A stretch of 64,000 nucleotides of DNA from Paludibacteraceae bacterium (GCA_017527495.1 JAFXPY010000053.1:62001-126000), one strand, 5' to 3'. Positions 44,654 to 53,463 are shown, counted from the stretch's first letter. Notes: generated by a model from the sequence alone, not told the origin. A program made the numbers and translations.

Positions 44654-45544
44654 CTAATTTAGAGTTATACTTATTATTGTTTCCCGCAACTCCGCAGCAA
44701 TGGTATCGAGTTTCTGCGCTGTGCGGGTTTTCTTGTTGCTTATGCTGTTTTGCGAAAGGTTCATAATATCCGCAATCTCCTTTGCCGACATATCCGTCAG
44801 GACCAACACACAGAAGCGGATGTCTTGTTCCTTCAACTGTGCCCCTGTAGCTTGCAGTTTGTCAACCGCGTTATAAAGATAGGCATTTGCTGTCCGGCAG
44901 AAAAGACTGTAATCATGCCAATTAAGAGTCTTCTTTATATTTCCTTGCGATAACAGAAGTTCTATGTTGCGTTCGAGGTCTTCGCGTGTAATGTTTGCCT
45001 TCTGTGCCGAGTTTCTCTTATGTGCTGCATACGTGCCTGCACCGCCGCCTATCACTATAATCGCCATTGCCAACCACCACACCCACTGCCTGCGCTTGTT
45101 TTCCTTTTTATTACGTATCATCTCCCGCTGCACAGATCGGAGTGCATGTAGCATGGTAGTATTGGCGTCCGAATTATAGCAATTTTCGGCAATAAGACTC
45201 ATTTCCAATATGCTAAGCGGATAATAGGTCGAATCGCTCAGAACAAGGAACTCGTCGGCTGCCTGACGGAAACAGCGGTAAGCCGCCGAATCTTGCTCAT
45301 ATACAAGATGGGCTTTGCCTAAATGATATACGGCCTTGGTCTTTTTCGCAGTCTGTCCTGTGCGCTCATATATAGCTATAGCCTCTTGCAACGCGAGCGT
45401 GTCGGCGTATGTGTAGATGGTGTTCTCCAATGAATCAGCCTGAGCCAATATCTCATCGGCGGTGTGCATTTCATCATCGCGCTTATACTGACTACAGCCG
45501 GCAAGCACCACAATAAGGAGCAGTAATGTATAGATTCGTCTCAT
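44654..45544 (-). CDS. Membrane-anchored LuxR-like HTH regulator with lipoprotein-type N terminus
   Basis: 296 residues from ATG 45544 (MRRIYTLLLL); the frame also extends upstream to a TTG. The N terminus has a lipobox (VLAGC, Cys17). The next part carries TPR-like helices (residues about 60-130). A transmembrane helix follows at about 155-175 (WVWWLAMAIIVIGGGAGTYA). The cytoplasmic end has a LuxR/sigma-4-like HTH (LTDMSAKEIADIMNLSQNSISNKKTRTAQKL). Such proteins couple an outer sensor domain to DNA binding in Bacteroidota. The regulated gene may be the adjacent TonB-C gene. A lipid anchor plus a separate membrane helix is an odd combination. Confidence 0.82.
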   Translation of the reverse strand: MRRIYTLLLLIVVLAGCSQYKRDDEMHTADEILAQADSLENTIYTYADTLALQEAIAIYERTGQTAKKTKAVYHLGKAHLVYEQDSAAYRCFRQAADEFLVLSDSTYYPLSILEMSLIAENCYNSDANTTMLHALRSVQREMIRNKKENKRRQWVWWLAMAIIVIGGGAGTYAAHKRNSAQKANITREDLERNIELLLSQGNIKKTLNWHDYSLFCRTANAYLYNAVDKLQATGAQLKEQDIRFCVLVLTDMSAKEIADIMNLSQNSISNKKTRTAQKLDTIAAELRETIISITLN

Positions 45545-45623
45545 ACGTTGGAATGTTTTAGCGGTTAGCAAGGTGTGTTTTTAGTAGTTTTGATTGTATG
45601 CATTTGCAGTTTGAAATCGAATG

Positions 45624-45656
45624 CAAAGGTACTACATTTTTCTAATGACAACCAAA
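45624..45656 (-). promoter_or_regulatory. Promoter of the HTH lipoprotein / TonB-C operon
   Basis: On the minus strand, TTTG (45653-45656) and TACCTTTG (45624-45631), spacing 21. The leader to 45544 is about 70 nt. Confidence 0.6.
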
Positions 45657-45878
45657 TTTTGTATTGCGACAAATAAACTTGTAAAATGCTGACTATCAGT
45701 GTTAGGTATAGAATAATTAGCGACATGCCATGTCCTGAATGCGACAAAAAATGCCATAATCATGATTATGGCGTTTATTATGTAATCTGCCTCAAAAGCA
45801 TTGTTCATTGTCCCGAATACTATTCGCTTATCAGTCGTCAGACAGAAATGTAATATCTCCGTGCATCCGGATTTTACT

Positions 45879-45911
45879 GCCGGATTTGCAATCCGGCGGA
45901 ATGGAATTCCG
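45879..45911. repeat. REP-like double palindrome, copy 1
   Basis: GCCGGATTTGCAATCCGGC (45879-45897, 8-bp arms) runs into CGGAAT-GGA-ATTCCG (45897-45911). It lies 31 bases past the 3' end of the minus-strand gene at 45942. The same pair of words recurs at 49582-49614. Confidence 0.75.
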
Positions 45912-45941
45912 ATATTGACAGTTTTATTTATAGAAGTTTGT

Positions 45942-47000
45942 TTATATACTACACTCCCAGTTCACAAGTTCACGCGGCAGAGTGATTTTCTTATTACACC
46001 CTCGACAACCGGTTACATAAAAATATTGTGCGAGATATTCGTCAAAATGCTGTAAAAAGGCTTCTTTTATACGTGCACAATTCTCATTTATTGAATTTGA
46101 AGTCGGATCACATACCGTCTGAACACTCTTAACCATGGTGTCAAACATAATACGGTTTGATAAAAGCCCATAGATATATAGTAACTCATCATGATAATCG
46201 CTAAGATACTTGAAGGGAATGCCTTCCGGATGTCTTAAGAACAGAAAGAAAACCGCTTTTGGTAATGGTTTAAGATAAATTTCCAAATCATTATAATCGG
46301 GTAAGAGAATACGATAATCTTTGGTTACTACCAACCTGCTTAATTTCCTTTTAGTAAAAAGGATATTTCGGAGAATAGCATCATTCACCCCATTCTGATG
46401 AAGGCGGCTAATACGCTCACGAATTTCTGTAATAAGCCGATTTGATTCATCATCAAAATGATCATCAGCATAACTTTTTGGATCAGTATCTTTAATATCA
46501 TTATACTCAAGATCATCAGTGCTGATAAGAGGAGTTGAACAATACAATCGTCCTCTGCTATCTGACTTTGCTGATTGTGAAGGATGAAGATAATTATCGA
46601 CCTGCTCTTCAAAAGTCTTATTTTTCAGTGGCTCTAAACACCATAATCTTGCCTTTGTATCATCGTCTTTATCAATCCGCATAAATGCAGTTTTGACTTT
46701 TACTCTGTCTTCTTCGGCAACAAATCGAAGCAGGTAATCACAGCCAGCAGTATTCAGAATAGTTGCTTCAAATCTGCTGATAAACGGATAGTAGTACATA
46801 AGTCTTTCTGTGGTCAGAACGCTATTGGCAAATTCCGGCATATAAATGAACTTATATCCTTCTTTATCAAACATCTGCTTTATTTCATCCAAATGTGCCT
46901 TAATATAAGCGTCATATTCAGAGTATATAGACACACCAACATAAAACACCACTGATGAATCAACGTCCATCCCATGGTTCAAATGAATTGTAGTTTGCAT
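45942..47000 (-). CDS. Uncharacterised Bacteroidales protein
   Basis: 352 residues, cytoplasmic, no signal peptide. No catalytic motif was recognised. A central to C-terminal stretch, LPKAVFFLFLRHPEGIPFKY, followed by LSDYHDELLYIYGLLSN, resembles a block I recall from many uncharacterised Bacteroidales proteins. A CxxC pair (GCRGCNKK) near the C terminus could bind metal. It has its own promoter in the divergent gap shared with the J-protein operon. A function cannot be given. Confidence 0.75.
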   Translation of the reverse strand: MQTTIHLNHGMDVDSSVVFYVGVSIYSEYDAYIKAHLDEIKQMFDKEGYKFIYMPEFANSVLTTERLMYYYPFISRFEATILNTAGCDYLLRFVAEEDRVKVKTAFMRIDKDDDTKARLWCLEPLKNKTFEEQVDNYLHPSQSAKSDSRGRLYCSTPLISTDDLEYNDIKDTDPKSYADDHFDDESNRLITEIRERISRLHQNGVNDAILRNILFTKRKLSRLVVTKDYRILLPDYNDLEIYLKPLPKAVFFLFLRHPEGIPFKYLSDYHDELLYIYGLLSNRIMFDTMVKSVQTVCDPTSNSINENCARIKEAFLQHFDEYLAQYFYVTGCRGCNKKITLPRELVNWECSI

Positions 47001-47019
47001 AAACGAATAATTTTCAATG

Positions 47020-47048
47020 CAAAATTACAAAAAATAAATTAAAATCAA
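47020..47048 (-). promoter_or_regulatory. Promoter of the uncharacterised gene
   Basis: On the minus strand, TTG (47046-47048) and TAATTTTG (47020-47027), spacing 18. Confidence 0.55.
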
Positions 47049-47078
47049 CCAACGACAAGCCTTGTAATTCAAAAATTA

Positions 47079-47109
47079 TTGTTTATCTACATATTTTCGT
47101 ATAATTTTG
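47079..47109 (+). promoter_or_regulatory. Promoter of the small membrane protein / J-protein / TPR operon
   Basis: TTG (47079-47081) and TAATTTTG (47102-47109), spacing 20. The leader to 47164 is about 48 nt. Confidence 0.65.
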
Positions 47110-47163
47110 CAGGCGATAAAAATATCCTTTTACTAAATTCTTGTTTATAAAATAACAATCATT

Positions 47164-47397
47164 ATGAAAATTTTAAGTAAAATCGTGATTACAATAGTAG
47201 TCATTGTCGTGTTTTGTATAGTTGGCATTTTCCTAAATGCAGGAACAGGTGGAGGAGCAAGTTGGCTAATTATTGCATTAGCAGCAGGAATGGTTGCTGC
47301 TATTCGAGCAGTATGGAAGAAAGGGAAATCGAATGAAAACTTAAATATAAACGATATAGACCTATTTGACGATAATCATAAAGAACTTAAATCATGA
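47164..47397 (+). CDS. Small membrane protein, two transmembrane segments
   Basis: 77 residues with two hydrophobic helices (about 5-25 and 32-50) and an acidic, Asn-rich tail (NINDIDLFDDNHKE). No family is recognised. Its stop overlaps the start of the J-protein gene (ATGA at 47394-47397), so the products are made together. It may anchor or assist the membrane J-protein. Confidence 0.75.
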   Translation: MKILSKIVITIVVIVVFCIVGIFLNAGTGGGASWLIIALAAGMVAAIRAVWKKGKSNENLNINDIDLFDDNHKELKS

Positions 47398-47882
47398 TAT
47401 TTACAGACTACTATAATGTTTTGGGAATTGATATGTCTGCCAGTCAGGAAGAAATAAAAACTGCATATCGCACGCTTGCAAGGAAATGGCATCCTGATTT
47501 GAATCCCGGCCAAGATGTTACAGCCATTATGCAACTTATAAATGAGGCATACTACATCTTAGGTGACACCTACAAACGGAAAAGATATGATATAGAATAT
47601 CTCACTTATCAACATTATCGGAATAATAGTGTACCCGAAAATGGCTATCCTTATCAAGCAAATAATAACGTTTCTACTACCAAAGACTATAACATAAAAA
47701 ACGAACAAGTAAAGTCCGATATCGAAAATGCCCGAAAGAAGGCAAGAGAATATGTTGCAAATTTTATGCAGGGACTTAAAGAAAACAATAGTAAAGCCAT
47801 AAGAAGTGGCGGTAGCACATTCTTAACCTATATTATAGTGGGTGTCCTAATGAGTATAATCGCAATGTTTACACATTGTTAG
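47394..47882 (+). CDS. Tail-anchored J-domain protein
   Basis: 162 residues. The N-terminal J domain (residues 3-67) starts DYYNVLGIDMSASQEEIKTA and carries the HPD motif (H33-P34-D35) needed to stimulate Hsp70 ATPase. The Gly/Phe and zinc-finger regions of DnaJ are absent. A middle linker is followed by a hydrophobic C-terminal helix (about 141-159, FLTYIIVGVLMSIIAMF), which makes it a class III, tail-anchored J-protein that would recruit DnaK to the membrane. It is coupled to the small membrane protein before it and followed after 29 bases by an exported TPR protein. Confidence 0.88.
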   Translation: MIFTDYYNVLGIDMSASQEEIKTAYRTLARKWHPDLNPGQDVTAIMQLINEAYYILGDTYKRKRYDIEYLTYQHYRNNSVPENGYPYQANNNVSTTKDYNIKNEQVKSDIENARKKAREYVANFMQGLKENNSKAIRSGGSTFLTYIIVGVLMSIIAMFTHC

Positions 47883-47911
47883 TCAAATTTACATACTAAA
47901 TTACAACTATT

Positions 47912-49639
47912 ATGTCCAACAAAATCCAAATCTTGTTTGCAGCACTACTATTCGTTTGTCTGCAACTTAATGCCAAAGAACCGCAGCAACAATTGAGTTA
48001 CAACATGCAACGCGGTATTGAATTATTTTATAGAGAACAGTACAAAGATGCACTTGAATACTTTAACCAAGAAATCAAGGATAGCCCGAAAAATGCTTTC
48101 GCATACTGCATGATTGCTACTATCTATGACATATATGAACACTACGGAGATGCACTCACTGCCGCAAATACAGCAGTCAAATATAAACCCAAGAACGACG
48201 ATGCGTTGGTCGGACTAATTTATGAAATACGAGCCGACATCTATGCTAACCTCACAGACACAATCGCAGCAATCAACGATCTGACACAAGCTATAAAAGC
48301 CTGCCCGACGAATTATGACTATTACAACAAAAGAGCAAATTTATATTTCTATACACGGCAGTTCAAGTTGTCAGATGACGATTATCAGCAAATGCTCCGA
48401 TCTGATGATAGCGAAGATGTACGCAATGCACTTATGGGGTTAGGAAGAAACCAATTACGACAAGGATATGCTGACAAGGCATTAGAGATTTATAATCGTG
48501 TTATACAACTACATAGCGACGATGCCAAGGCCTATTCATGGAGAGCAGAAACATACTTGCAGCAGAAAAAATACAACGAAGCAGCAGAGGATTTAATTAA
48601 CGCGCTCAAAATCAATGATGACAACAAAGCCTTTTACTTTATGAGGCATCTTGAAGGAGAACAGGCATTTATGCTGATGCGACTCAAACTGAAGAAAGAA
48701 CAAAACAAAGAACCCAATAGCGGTCGATGGTACTACTATGAGGGTATACTATGTGATAGTCACGACAGATATAAAGAAGCCATTGAAGCTTATCAAAAAG
48801 CCGTAAAAGCAGATGCTTCATTACATATAGAAGATGACATAGCAGATGCCTATGAAGAACTCGGAGATTACGCCCAAGCAATCCATTATTACAATCAAGC
48901 CTTGGAAAACGATAGTACTGACGAAGTAATACGCCTAAAATGTTTGACTGTTTATGGAGAACTGGGTAACCGCCAAAAAGCCATTGAAATGACTTCTGAG
49001 TTTATTGAACAATATCCCGATGTCTCATATCTCTACATAATACGCGGTTGGTGGGAAATGTGTGAAAAGTTATACAACGAGGCTATTAACGATTTTACTA
49101 TGGCGATTCTTCTTGACTCAACAAGTATTGCAACCTACTCCGACCGTGGCAGATGCTATCTTAAAACAGGTAGGACAGAACTCGCAAACGTAGACTTCAC
49201 AAAAGTTATTGAACTGTCAAATGTAAATTACGAAAACCGATGTGGTGCGTTAGCATATCTCGGCAAAAAAGAAGAAGCGATAGAATGTACCCAAACATTG
49301 GTAGATGAAGAAGGAGAAGTAACTGACAGTATAAGTTATTACTATAGTGCCGCTTGCATATATGCAATTCTCAACGAAACTGAATTGGCTTTGCAATGTC
49401 TTGAACGCTCTCTACAGCTTGGTTTCCATCGTTTTGCCCATATAGAAGTAGATATGGATTTGGACAATATACGCCACACAAAACAATTCAAAGAAATAGT
49501 AAACAAGTATAAAACACAACATTTTGAAAACATTAAATCGCACACTGACAATATCAGACAGCCGGATTTGCAAATTGTGCAGCTGGATTTGCAATCCGGC
49601 AGCATGGAATTCCGAGTTTGTAACCTGGTGTCCAACTAA
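47912..49639 (+). CDS. Exported tetratricopeptide-repeat protein
   Basis: 575 residues: signal peptide (about 1-21, ending LQLNA-KEP), then about twelve TPR-like helical pairs through the whole chain. Examples are YREQYKDALEYFNQEIKDSP, KYNEAAEDLINALKINDDNK, DYAQAIHYYNQALENDSTDE and LYNEAINDFTMAILLDSTSI. It is probably a periplasmic scaffold. The last 25 residues (QPDLQIVQLDLQSGSMEF...) are encoded by a REP-like palindrome that recurs at 45.9 kb, so the natural C terminus seems to have been replaced or extended by that element. It is the third gene of the membrane J-protein operon. Confidence 0.85.
   Translation: MSNKIQILFAALLFVCLQLNAKEPQQQLSYNMQRGIELFYREQYKDALEYFNQEIKDSPKNAFAYCMIATIYDIYEHYGDALTAANTAVKYKPKNDDALVGLIYEIRADIYANLTDTIAAINDLTQAIKACPTNYDYYNKRANLYFYTRQFKLSDDDYQQMLRSDDSEDVRNALMGLGRNQLRQGYADKALEIYNRVIQLHSDDAKAYSWRAETYLQQKKYNEAAEDLINALKINDDNKAFYFMRHLEGEQAFMLMRLKLKKEQNKEPNSGRWYYYEGILCDSHDRYKEAIEAYQKAVKADASLHIEDDIADAYEELGDYAQAIHYYNQALENDSTDEVIRLKCLTVYGELGNRQKAIEMTSEFIEQYPDVSYLYIIRGWWEMCEKLYNEAINDFTMAILLDSTSIATYSDRGRCYLKTGRTELANVDFTKVIELSNVNYENRCGALAYLGKKEEAIECTQTLVDEEGEVTDSISYYYSAACIYAILNETELALQCLERSLQLGFHRFAHIEVDMDLDNIRHTKQFKEIVNKYKTQHFENIKSHTDNIRQPDLQIVQLDLQSGSMEFRVCNLVSN
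49561..49614. repeat. REP-like palindrome, copy 2, inside the 3' end of the TPR gene
   Basis: GCCGGATTTGCAAATTGTGC (49561-49580) then GCTGGATTTGCAATCCGGC (49582-49600) and ATGGAATTCCG (49604-49614). The second and third words match those at 45879-45911. The element is translated as the C-terminal end of the TPR protein. Confidence 0.75.
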
Positions 49640-49652
49640 ATTGCGTAACAAC

Positions 49653-49689
49653 AAGCGGCAATCCACTATTGCATATTGGATTACCGCTT
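49653..49689 (+). terminator. Terminator after the TPR gene
   Basis: AAGCGG-C-AATCCA (49653-49665) pairs with TGGATT-A-CCGCTT (49677-49689), 12 base pairs with one mismatch and an 11-base loop. Confidence 0.75.
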
Positions 49690-50065
49690 CTTAGATAGCT
49701 TTTATAAGATCCGTTAAATACACATTGCCATCAAGATAGGAATAAGATGTGTTTAGTTCTTGTCTCGAAATGCCAACGTAACAGAATTACACAATATAAT
49801 CAGGCAAAAAAATAAATCCCCATGATTTTTATTTGCCAAAAACCGAAATCCCCCATGTTTTATGGGGCAACACACAAAAAAACACAACACGCAATCACTT
49901 CATTTGTATGGTGGGTAATACACCGCAAACGAATATGAAAATATAATATTTATAGACTCTATTCCACAAAATATTATAATAATTTGCTGAATTGATTCTA
50001 CAAAAGTTATGTTTTCGGCATATACGGCGTTAGCAGTTAAGTTTCTCACATGTTAATATATTATC
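49690..50065. other. Non-coding stretch with small hairpins
   Basis: No gene seen. It contains CCCCAT-GTTTT-ATGGGG (49851-49867) and, at 50024-50037, an imperfect copy of the ACGGC-GTTA-GCCGT hairpin word. Confidence 0.5.
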
Positions 50066-50212
50066 GCGTTAGCGATTAAATGTTAATAGAATATTGCATA
50101 TTATCTTTTTCTTTCTGTTTGATTTTTTTCGGTGTATCGAACACCCGAAAAAATCAGATTGACATGTGGAGGAATGTACATTCGGTTTCTATTAACATTA
50201 AACGGCTAACGC
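50066..50212. mobile_element. MITE-like element with 26-bp terminal inverted repeats
   Basis: The left end 50066-50091 starts GCGTTAGC...TGTTAATAGAA. The right end 50187-50212 is its complement, matching at 23 of 26 positions. The ends form hairpin words themselves: ATCGC-GTTA-GCGAT at 50063-50076, ACGGC-TAAC-GCCGT at 50202-50215. Inside is a 16-bp hairpin around 50120-50156. Total 147 bp and no coding frame. The right-end word recurs at 2247 and 53295. Confidence 0.6.
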
Positions 50213-50342
50213 CGTATGCACTGATAAATATATAAACAATTCTAAATGGGAAACTTTCGCATATTAATAGAAATAAACGTATCCCAATCTCTATTTTGTT
50301 TTGATATATCTATCAGACAGCAATAAAAAACATATTCCTTTA

Positions 50343-50374
50343 TTTGGCTGTGTCATAAAATTATAGTAATTTTG
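50343..50374 (+). promoter_or_regulatory. Promoter of the TPP-riboswitch transcript
   Basis: TTTG (50343-50346) and TAATTTTG (50367-50374), spacing 20. The leader before the riboswitch contains a small hairpin TCCGCC-CGCT-GGCGGA (50399-50414). Confidence 0.75.
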
Positions 50375-50483
50375 CAGTCGTTAGGTGCGTAGAGCCTGTC
50401 CGCCCGCTGGCGGATATTAGCACTCGCGACCAACACAATTTTATCAACCAAACGTTCTTTTTACAACAACTGTTCTCTTGTTC

Positions 50484-50611
50484 ATTCGGGGTGCCTGTGA
50501 GCGTGCCAAGCGTGTGGAAAACGAGTCACAAGTTCGTTTCTACTCGGAAGAGTCGGTCAGAGGGCTGAGAACAAACCCGTTGAACCTGAGCAGGTAATGC
50601 TGCTAAGGAAA
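50484..50611 (+). ncRNA. TPP riboswitch (THI element)
   Basis: The conserved THI-box blocks are present in order: TCGGGGTGCC near 50486, GGGCTGAGA and ACCC near 50560-50580, TTGAACCTGA, then CAGGTAATGCTGC and AAGGAAA. They end directly at the ATG of the TonB receptor gene. A long variable P3 arm separates the first two blocks. Because the start codon follows at once, control is probably at translation initiation: bound thiamine pyrophosphate would mask the start region. TPP riboswitches in front of outer-membrane receptors are known in Bacteroidota. Confidence 0.92.
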
Positions 50612-52849
50612 ATGAAAACTTCAAATTATCGCATCAGCCCATCTTGGCTGATTTTCGCAGGTGTATTAGTCCTGCTGTTCAGTGCGCAAATCTGTGCGCA
50701 AAATTCCGTGCAAAATGATGCACAAGTAAGTAACCAAGACACTGCCGTCCTGACCATTTTGATGCGTCAGTTGGACGAAGTGGTTGTCAGTGCGCCCGTT
50801 ACGCAGACCACGGTCAGCAAGCAGGAGATGACTCACGAGCAGCTCAATCGCGACAACACGGGTCAGAACCTGCCATATCTGTTGTCGGTAACGCCCTCGC
50901 TTGTCGCCACTTCCGACGACGGACTTGGCGTGGGCTACACTTATTTCCATATCCGAGGTACCGACCAGACGCGTATCAACATGACCATCAACGAAGTGCC
51001 GCTCAATGATGCCGAGAGTCAGGCTGTCTTTTGGGTCAACCTCACCGATATGGCAAGCGGTGTGAGTGGCTTGCAAGTACAGCGCGGCGTGGGCACCAGT
51101 GCCAACGGCGGCAGTAGTTTCGGTGCGAGCGTCAACCTGCGCACATTGGATGCTACCGTTCCTCAGAGCGAGCACCCGGGACCGGTGCGTGCCGAACTCG
51201 ACTTCAACGGAGGTATGTACAACACCTTCCGCGAGATGGTGAAAGCCGATGTCTATCTCGGCGACAGATCACAGAAACAAGGCGCATGGCATATAGGCGG
51301 ACGCTTCTCGAAAGTTAATTCCGACGGTTATATCGAGCGTGCCAAGTCCAACTTGCTCAGTTATCAAGGCGAGGTAGGCTGGCAGAATATGAAAACGGCT
51401 GTCACGCTGACCGCTTTCGGCGGCAAAGAAAAGACCTATATGGCGTGGTACGGCGTCGACTACAACACGGCTTGGGGGATCGACGGAGCCAACCGACGCT
51501 ATAACCCCGCAGGCGAGTATTATGATAAGGACGGTAATGTGCATTACTACGACAATCAGACCGACAACTATCAGCAGCACCATGTGCATCTGCATGTAGG
51601 TCATCGCTTCAATCAGAACTGGACACTGTCTGCCACAGGACATTATACCTACGGAACAGGTTATTATGAGATGATGATGACCGATTGGGAGACATACATG
51701 GCGCAGAACATAACGCAAAAAGGTCTGCGCAACCATTTCTATGGAGGCATCCTCACAAGCAAATATGTGCATGAACAAGCCGATGTGCAGTTCGGTTTGG
51801 CACTCAATCAATATCGTGGTTTGCAGTACGGCAATATCGACACAACAAGTGTAGGTAATGCCTTTATACCATATTATGAGGGCTTTGGACTGAAGACCGA
51901 TGGCAATGTATATGCCAAAGCCAACTGGCGCGTGCTGCACCGTGGACGCGAGAAACTCACTCTCTACGGCGACTTGCAATACCGCCTTGTGGACTACAAA
52001 ATATGGGGTGACAACGAGGAAACAAGTGCCTTGAACGCAACGGAGAAAATCGACAAACACAACACATGGCATTTCTTCAACCCTAAGGCAGGTCTGACTT
52101 ACGATAATGCCGGTCATCGTCTGTCGGCTACTTTCGCTATGGCGCACCGCGAGCCGACACGCAATAATTTCGTTGCCAACACGGCTGCCACCGACCCGAC
52201 GCCCGAACGACTGCTTGACTATGAATTAGGCTACAGCTACTCGTCAGCAGGCGTGCTACGAAGCGGCTACACCATGCCGTGGACTATCGGGCTCAACCTC
52301 TACTTTATGGACTACGACAACCAGCTCATCACCACCGGCGACGTAAGCTCTGTGGGCTATCTTATCACCACCAACGTCAAAGACTCTTACCGCACCGGTG
52401 CGGAGTTGCAGTTTGGAGTGGAGTGGACGCGTTGGTTTGCGTGGAAAGGCAACCTCACATGGAGTCGCAACCGCTGGAAAGACAATCAGCAGTGGCGCAC
52501 CATCTCTTTCTCGCCCGACTGGACGGCAGGCAACACCTTCTCGTTCCACGCAGCAGGCTTCAATGCCGACTTGCAGACACTCGTTGTCAGCAGTCAGTAT
52601 TTAGGCAACACAGAGGACGTAAACGCTATGCTTAAAGCCTATACCGTGACCAATCTGATGATGACCTATGCTCTGCCGTTCCAAAAACTAAACAATGTGC
52701 GTAACATACCTGACATAACCCTCAAATGCCAAATCAACAACCTCTTCAACACCAACTACGTCAACAATGGTGGTACCGACGGCACCTACGTCTGGTATTT
52801 CCCCCAAGCCGGCATCAACGTGCATGCAGGATTTACAGTAAGGTGGTAG
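50612..52849 (+). CDS. TonB-dependent outer-membrane receptor, predicted thiamine transporter
   Basis: 745 residues from ATG 50612; the in-frame ATG at 50597 lies inside the riboswitch core and is rejected. The signal peptide spans about 1-29. A TonB-box-like LDEVVVSAP is followed by a plug domain (LPYLLSVTPSLVATSDDGLG, FHIRGTDQTRINMTINEVPL, VGTSANGGSSFGASVNLRT) and a 22-strand-type barrel ending in FTVRW with a terminal aromatic residue. There is no N-terminal carboxypeptidase-like domain, unlike SusC proteins. The TPP riboswitch directly upstream implies that it imports thiamine or a precursor across the outer membrane. No other thiamine genes lie beside it. A palindromic word (ATCAGCC-N6-GGCTGAT) falls in the signal-peptide region. 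Confidence 0.9.
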   Translation: MKTSNYRISPSWLIFAGVLVLLFSAQICAQNSVQNDAQVSNQDTAVLTILMRQLDEVVVSAPVTQTTVSKQEMTHEQLNRDNTGQNLPYLLSVTPSLVATSDDGLGVGYTYFHIRGTDQTRINMTINEVPLNDAESQAVFWVNLTDMASGVSGLQVQRGVGTSANGGSSFGASVNLRTLDATVPQSEHPGPVRAELDFNGGMYNTFREMVKADVYLGDRSQKQGAWHIGGRFSKVNSDGYIERAKSNLLSYQGEVGWQNMKTAVTLTAFGGKEKTYMAWYGVDYNTAWGIDGANRRYNPAGEYYDKDGNVHYYDNQTDNYQQHHVHLHVGHRFNQNWTLSATGHYTYGTGYYEMMMTDWETYMAQNITQKGLRNHFYGGILTSKYVHEQADVQFGLALNQYRGLQYGNIDTTSVGNAFIPYYEGFGLKTDGNVYAKANWRVLHRGREKLTLYGDLQYRLVDYKIWGDNEETSALNATEKIDKHNTWHFFNPKAGLTYDNAGHRLSATFAMAHREPTRNNFVANTAATDPTPERLLDYELGYSYSSAGVLRSGYTMPWTIGLNLYFMDYDNQLITTGDVSSVGYLITTNVKDSYRTGAELQFGVEWTRWFAWKGNLTWSRNRWKDNQQWRTISFSPDWTAGNTFSFHAAGFNADLQTLVVSSQYLGNTEDVNAMLKAYTVTNLMMTYALPFQKLNNVRNIPDITLKCQINNLFNTNYVNNGGTDGTYVWYFPQAGINVHAGFTVRW

Positions 52850-52919
52850 AAGGGTAGGGAATATCCTTTGTGTTGTAAAGTTGCTAATTATAAATATCTG
52901 TAAATAAAGTATTTGTATT

Positions 52920-52965
52920 AAAATCGGACAAAATTAGCATTTGACTGCTAAAATTGTCCGATTTT
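52920..52965 (+). terminator. Terminator after the TonB receptor gene
   Basis: AAAATCGGACAAAATTAGCA (52920-52939) pairs almost fully with TGCTAAAATTGTCCGATTTT (52946-52965); two mismatches, 6-base loop. Confidence 0.8.
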
Positions 52966-53233
52966 ATGTTTGAAATGGTTTTATGTGTATTGTTTAGAGT
53001 TATTGGTGCCCGATAAAAAAATATATGTATTCATATATTATAGAAAATAGGCATAATAAATATAGCCTTGTTTTTGAAAATATCACGTAGCGATTCTCTT
53101 TTAATAGAATAATCAGGTTAATTACAAATATATATCCCGTATGAATTTCTTTCAATTTTCAATTTTCAGCTTAAAAGATATTTCCCTACGGAAAAACTCG
53201 ATTTATCGAACAACAATAATTTTGAATATTTGA
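52966..53233. other. Non-coding AT-rich stretch
   Basis: No gene, promoter or RNA recognised. It leads into the dispersed repeat. Confidence 0.4.
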
Positions 53234-53310
53234 CAATGTGCAACCACTACGTGGTTGTTATGTATGTAATCTTGATTATATCTATTGATATGCAACGGCT
53301 AACGCCGTTG
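53234..53310 (+). repeat. Dispersed intergenic repeat, copy B
   Basis: Starts CAATGTGCAACCACTAC (53234-53250). CAACCAC-TAC-GTGGTTG (53241-53257) is a perfect 7-bp-arm hairpin. It ends with CAACGGC-TAAC-GCCGTTG (53293-53310), again with 7-bp arms. Same word order as copy A at 2185-2260, where the first hairpin is partly eroded. Confidence 0.75.
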
Positions 53311-53463
53311 AACTCCGAGATTTGAAATTCTATTAATATGCGAAAATTAAATTATTTTTAATTTTGGATAATTTTTGACCAAACAAAATTTGTAATAATT
53401 CGTTTAATTAGTAGATAAATAATTTTGTGTAATCTGTGTTATATAACCTGTGAAACTTGAATT

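Noticed and set aside
50597..50611. Upstream ATG as start of the TonB receptor
   Set aside because: It lies inside the conserved GGTAATGCTGC core of the TPP riboswitch; the ATG at 50612 follows the element.
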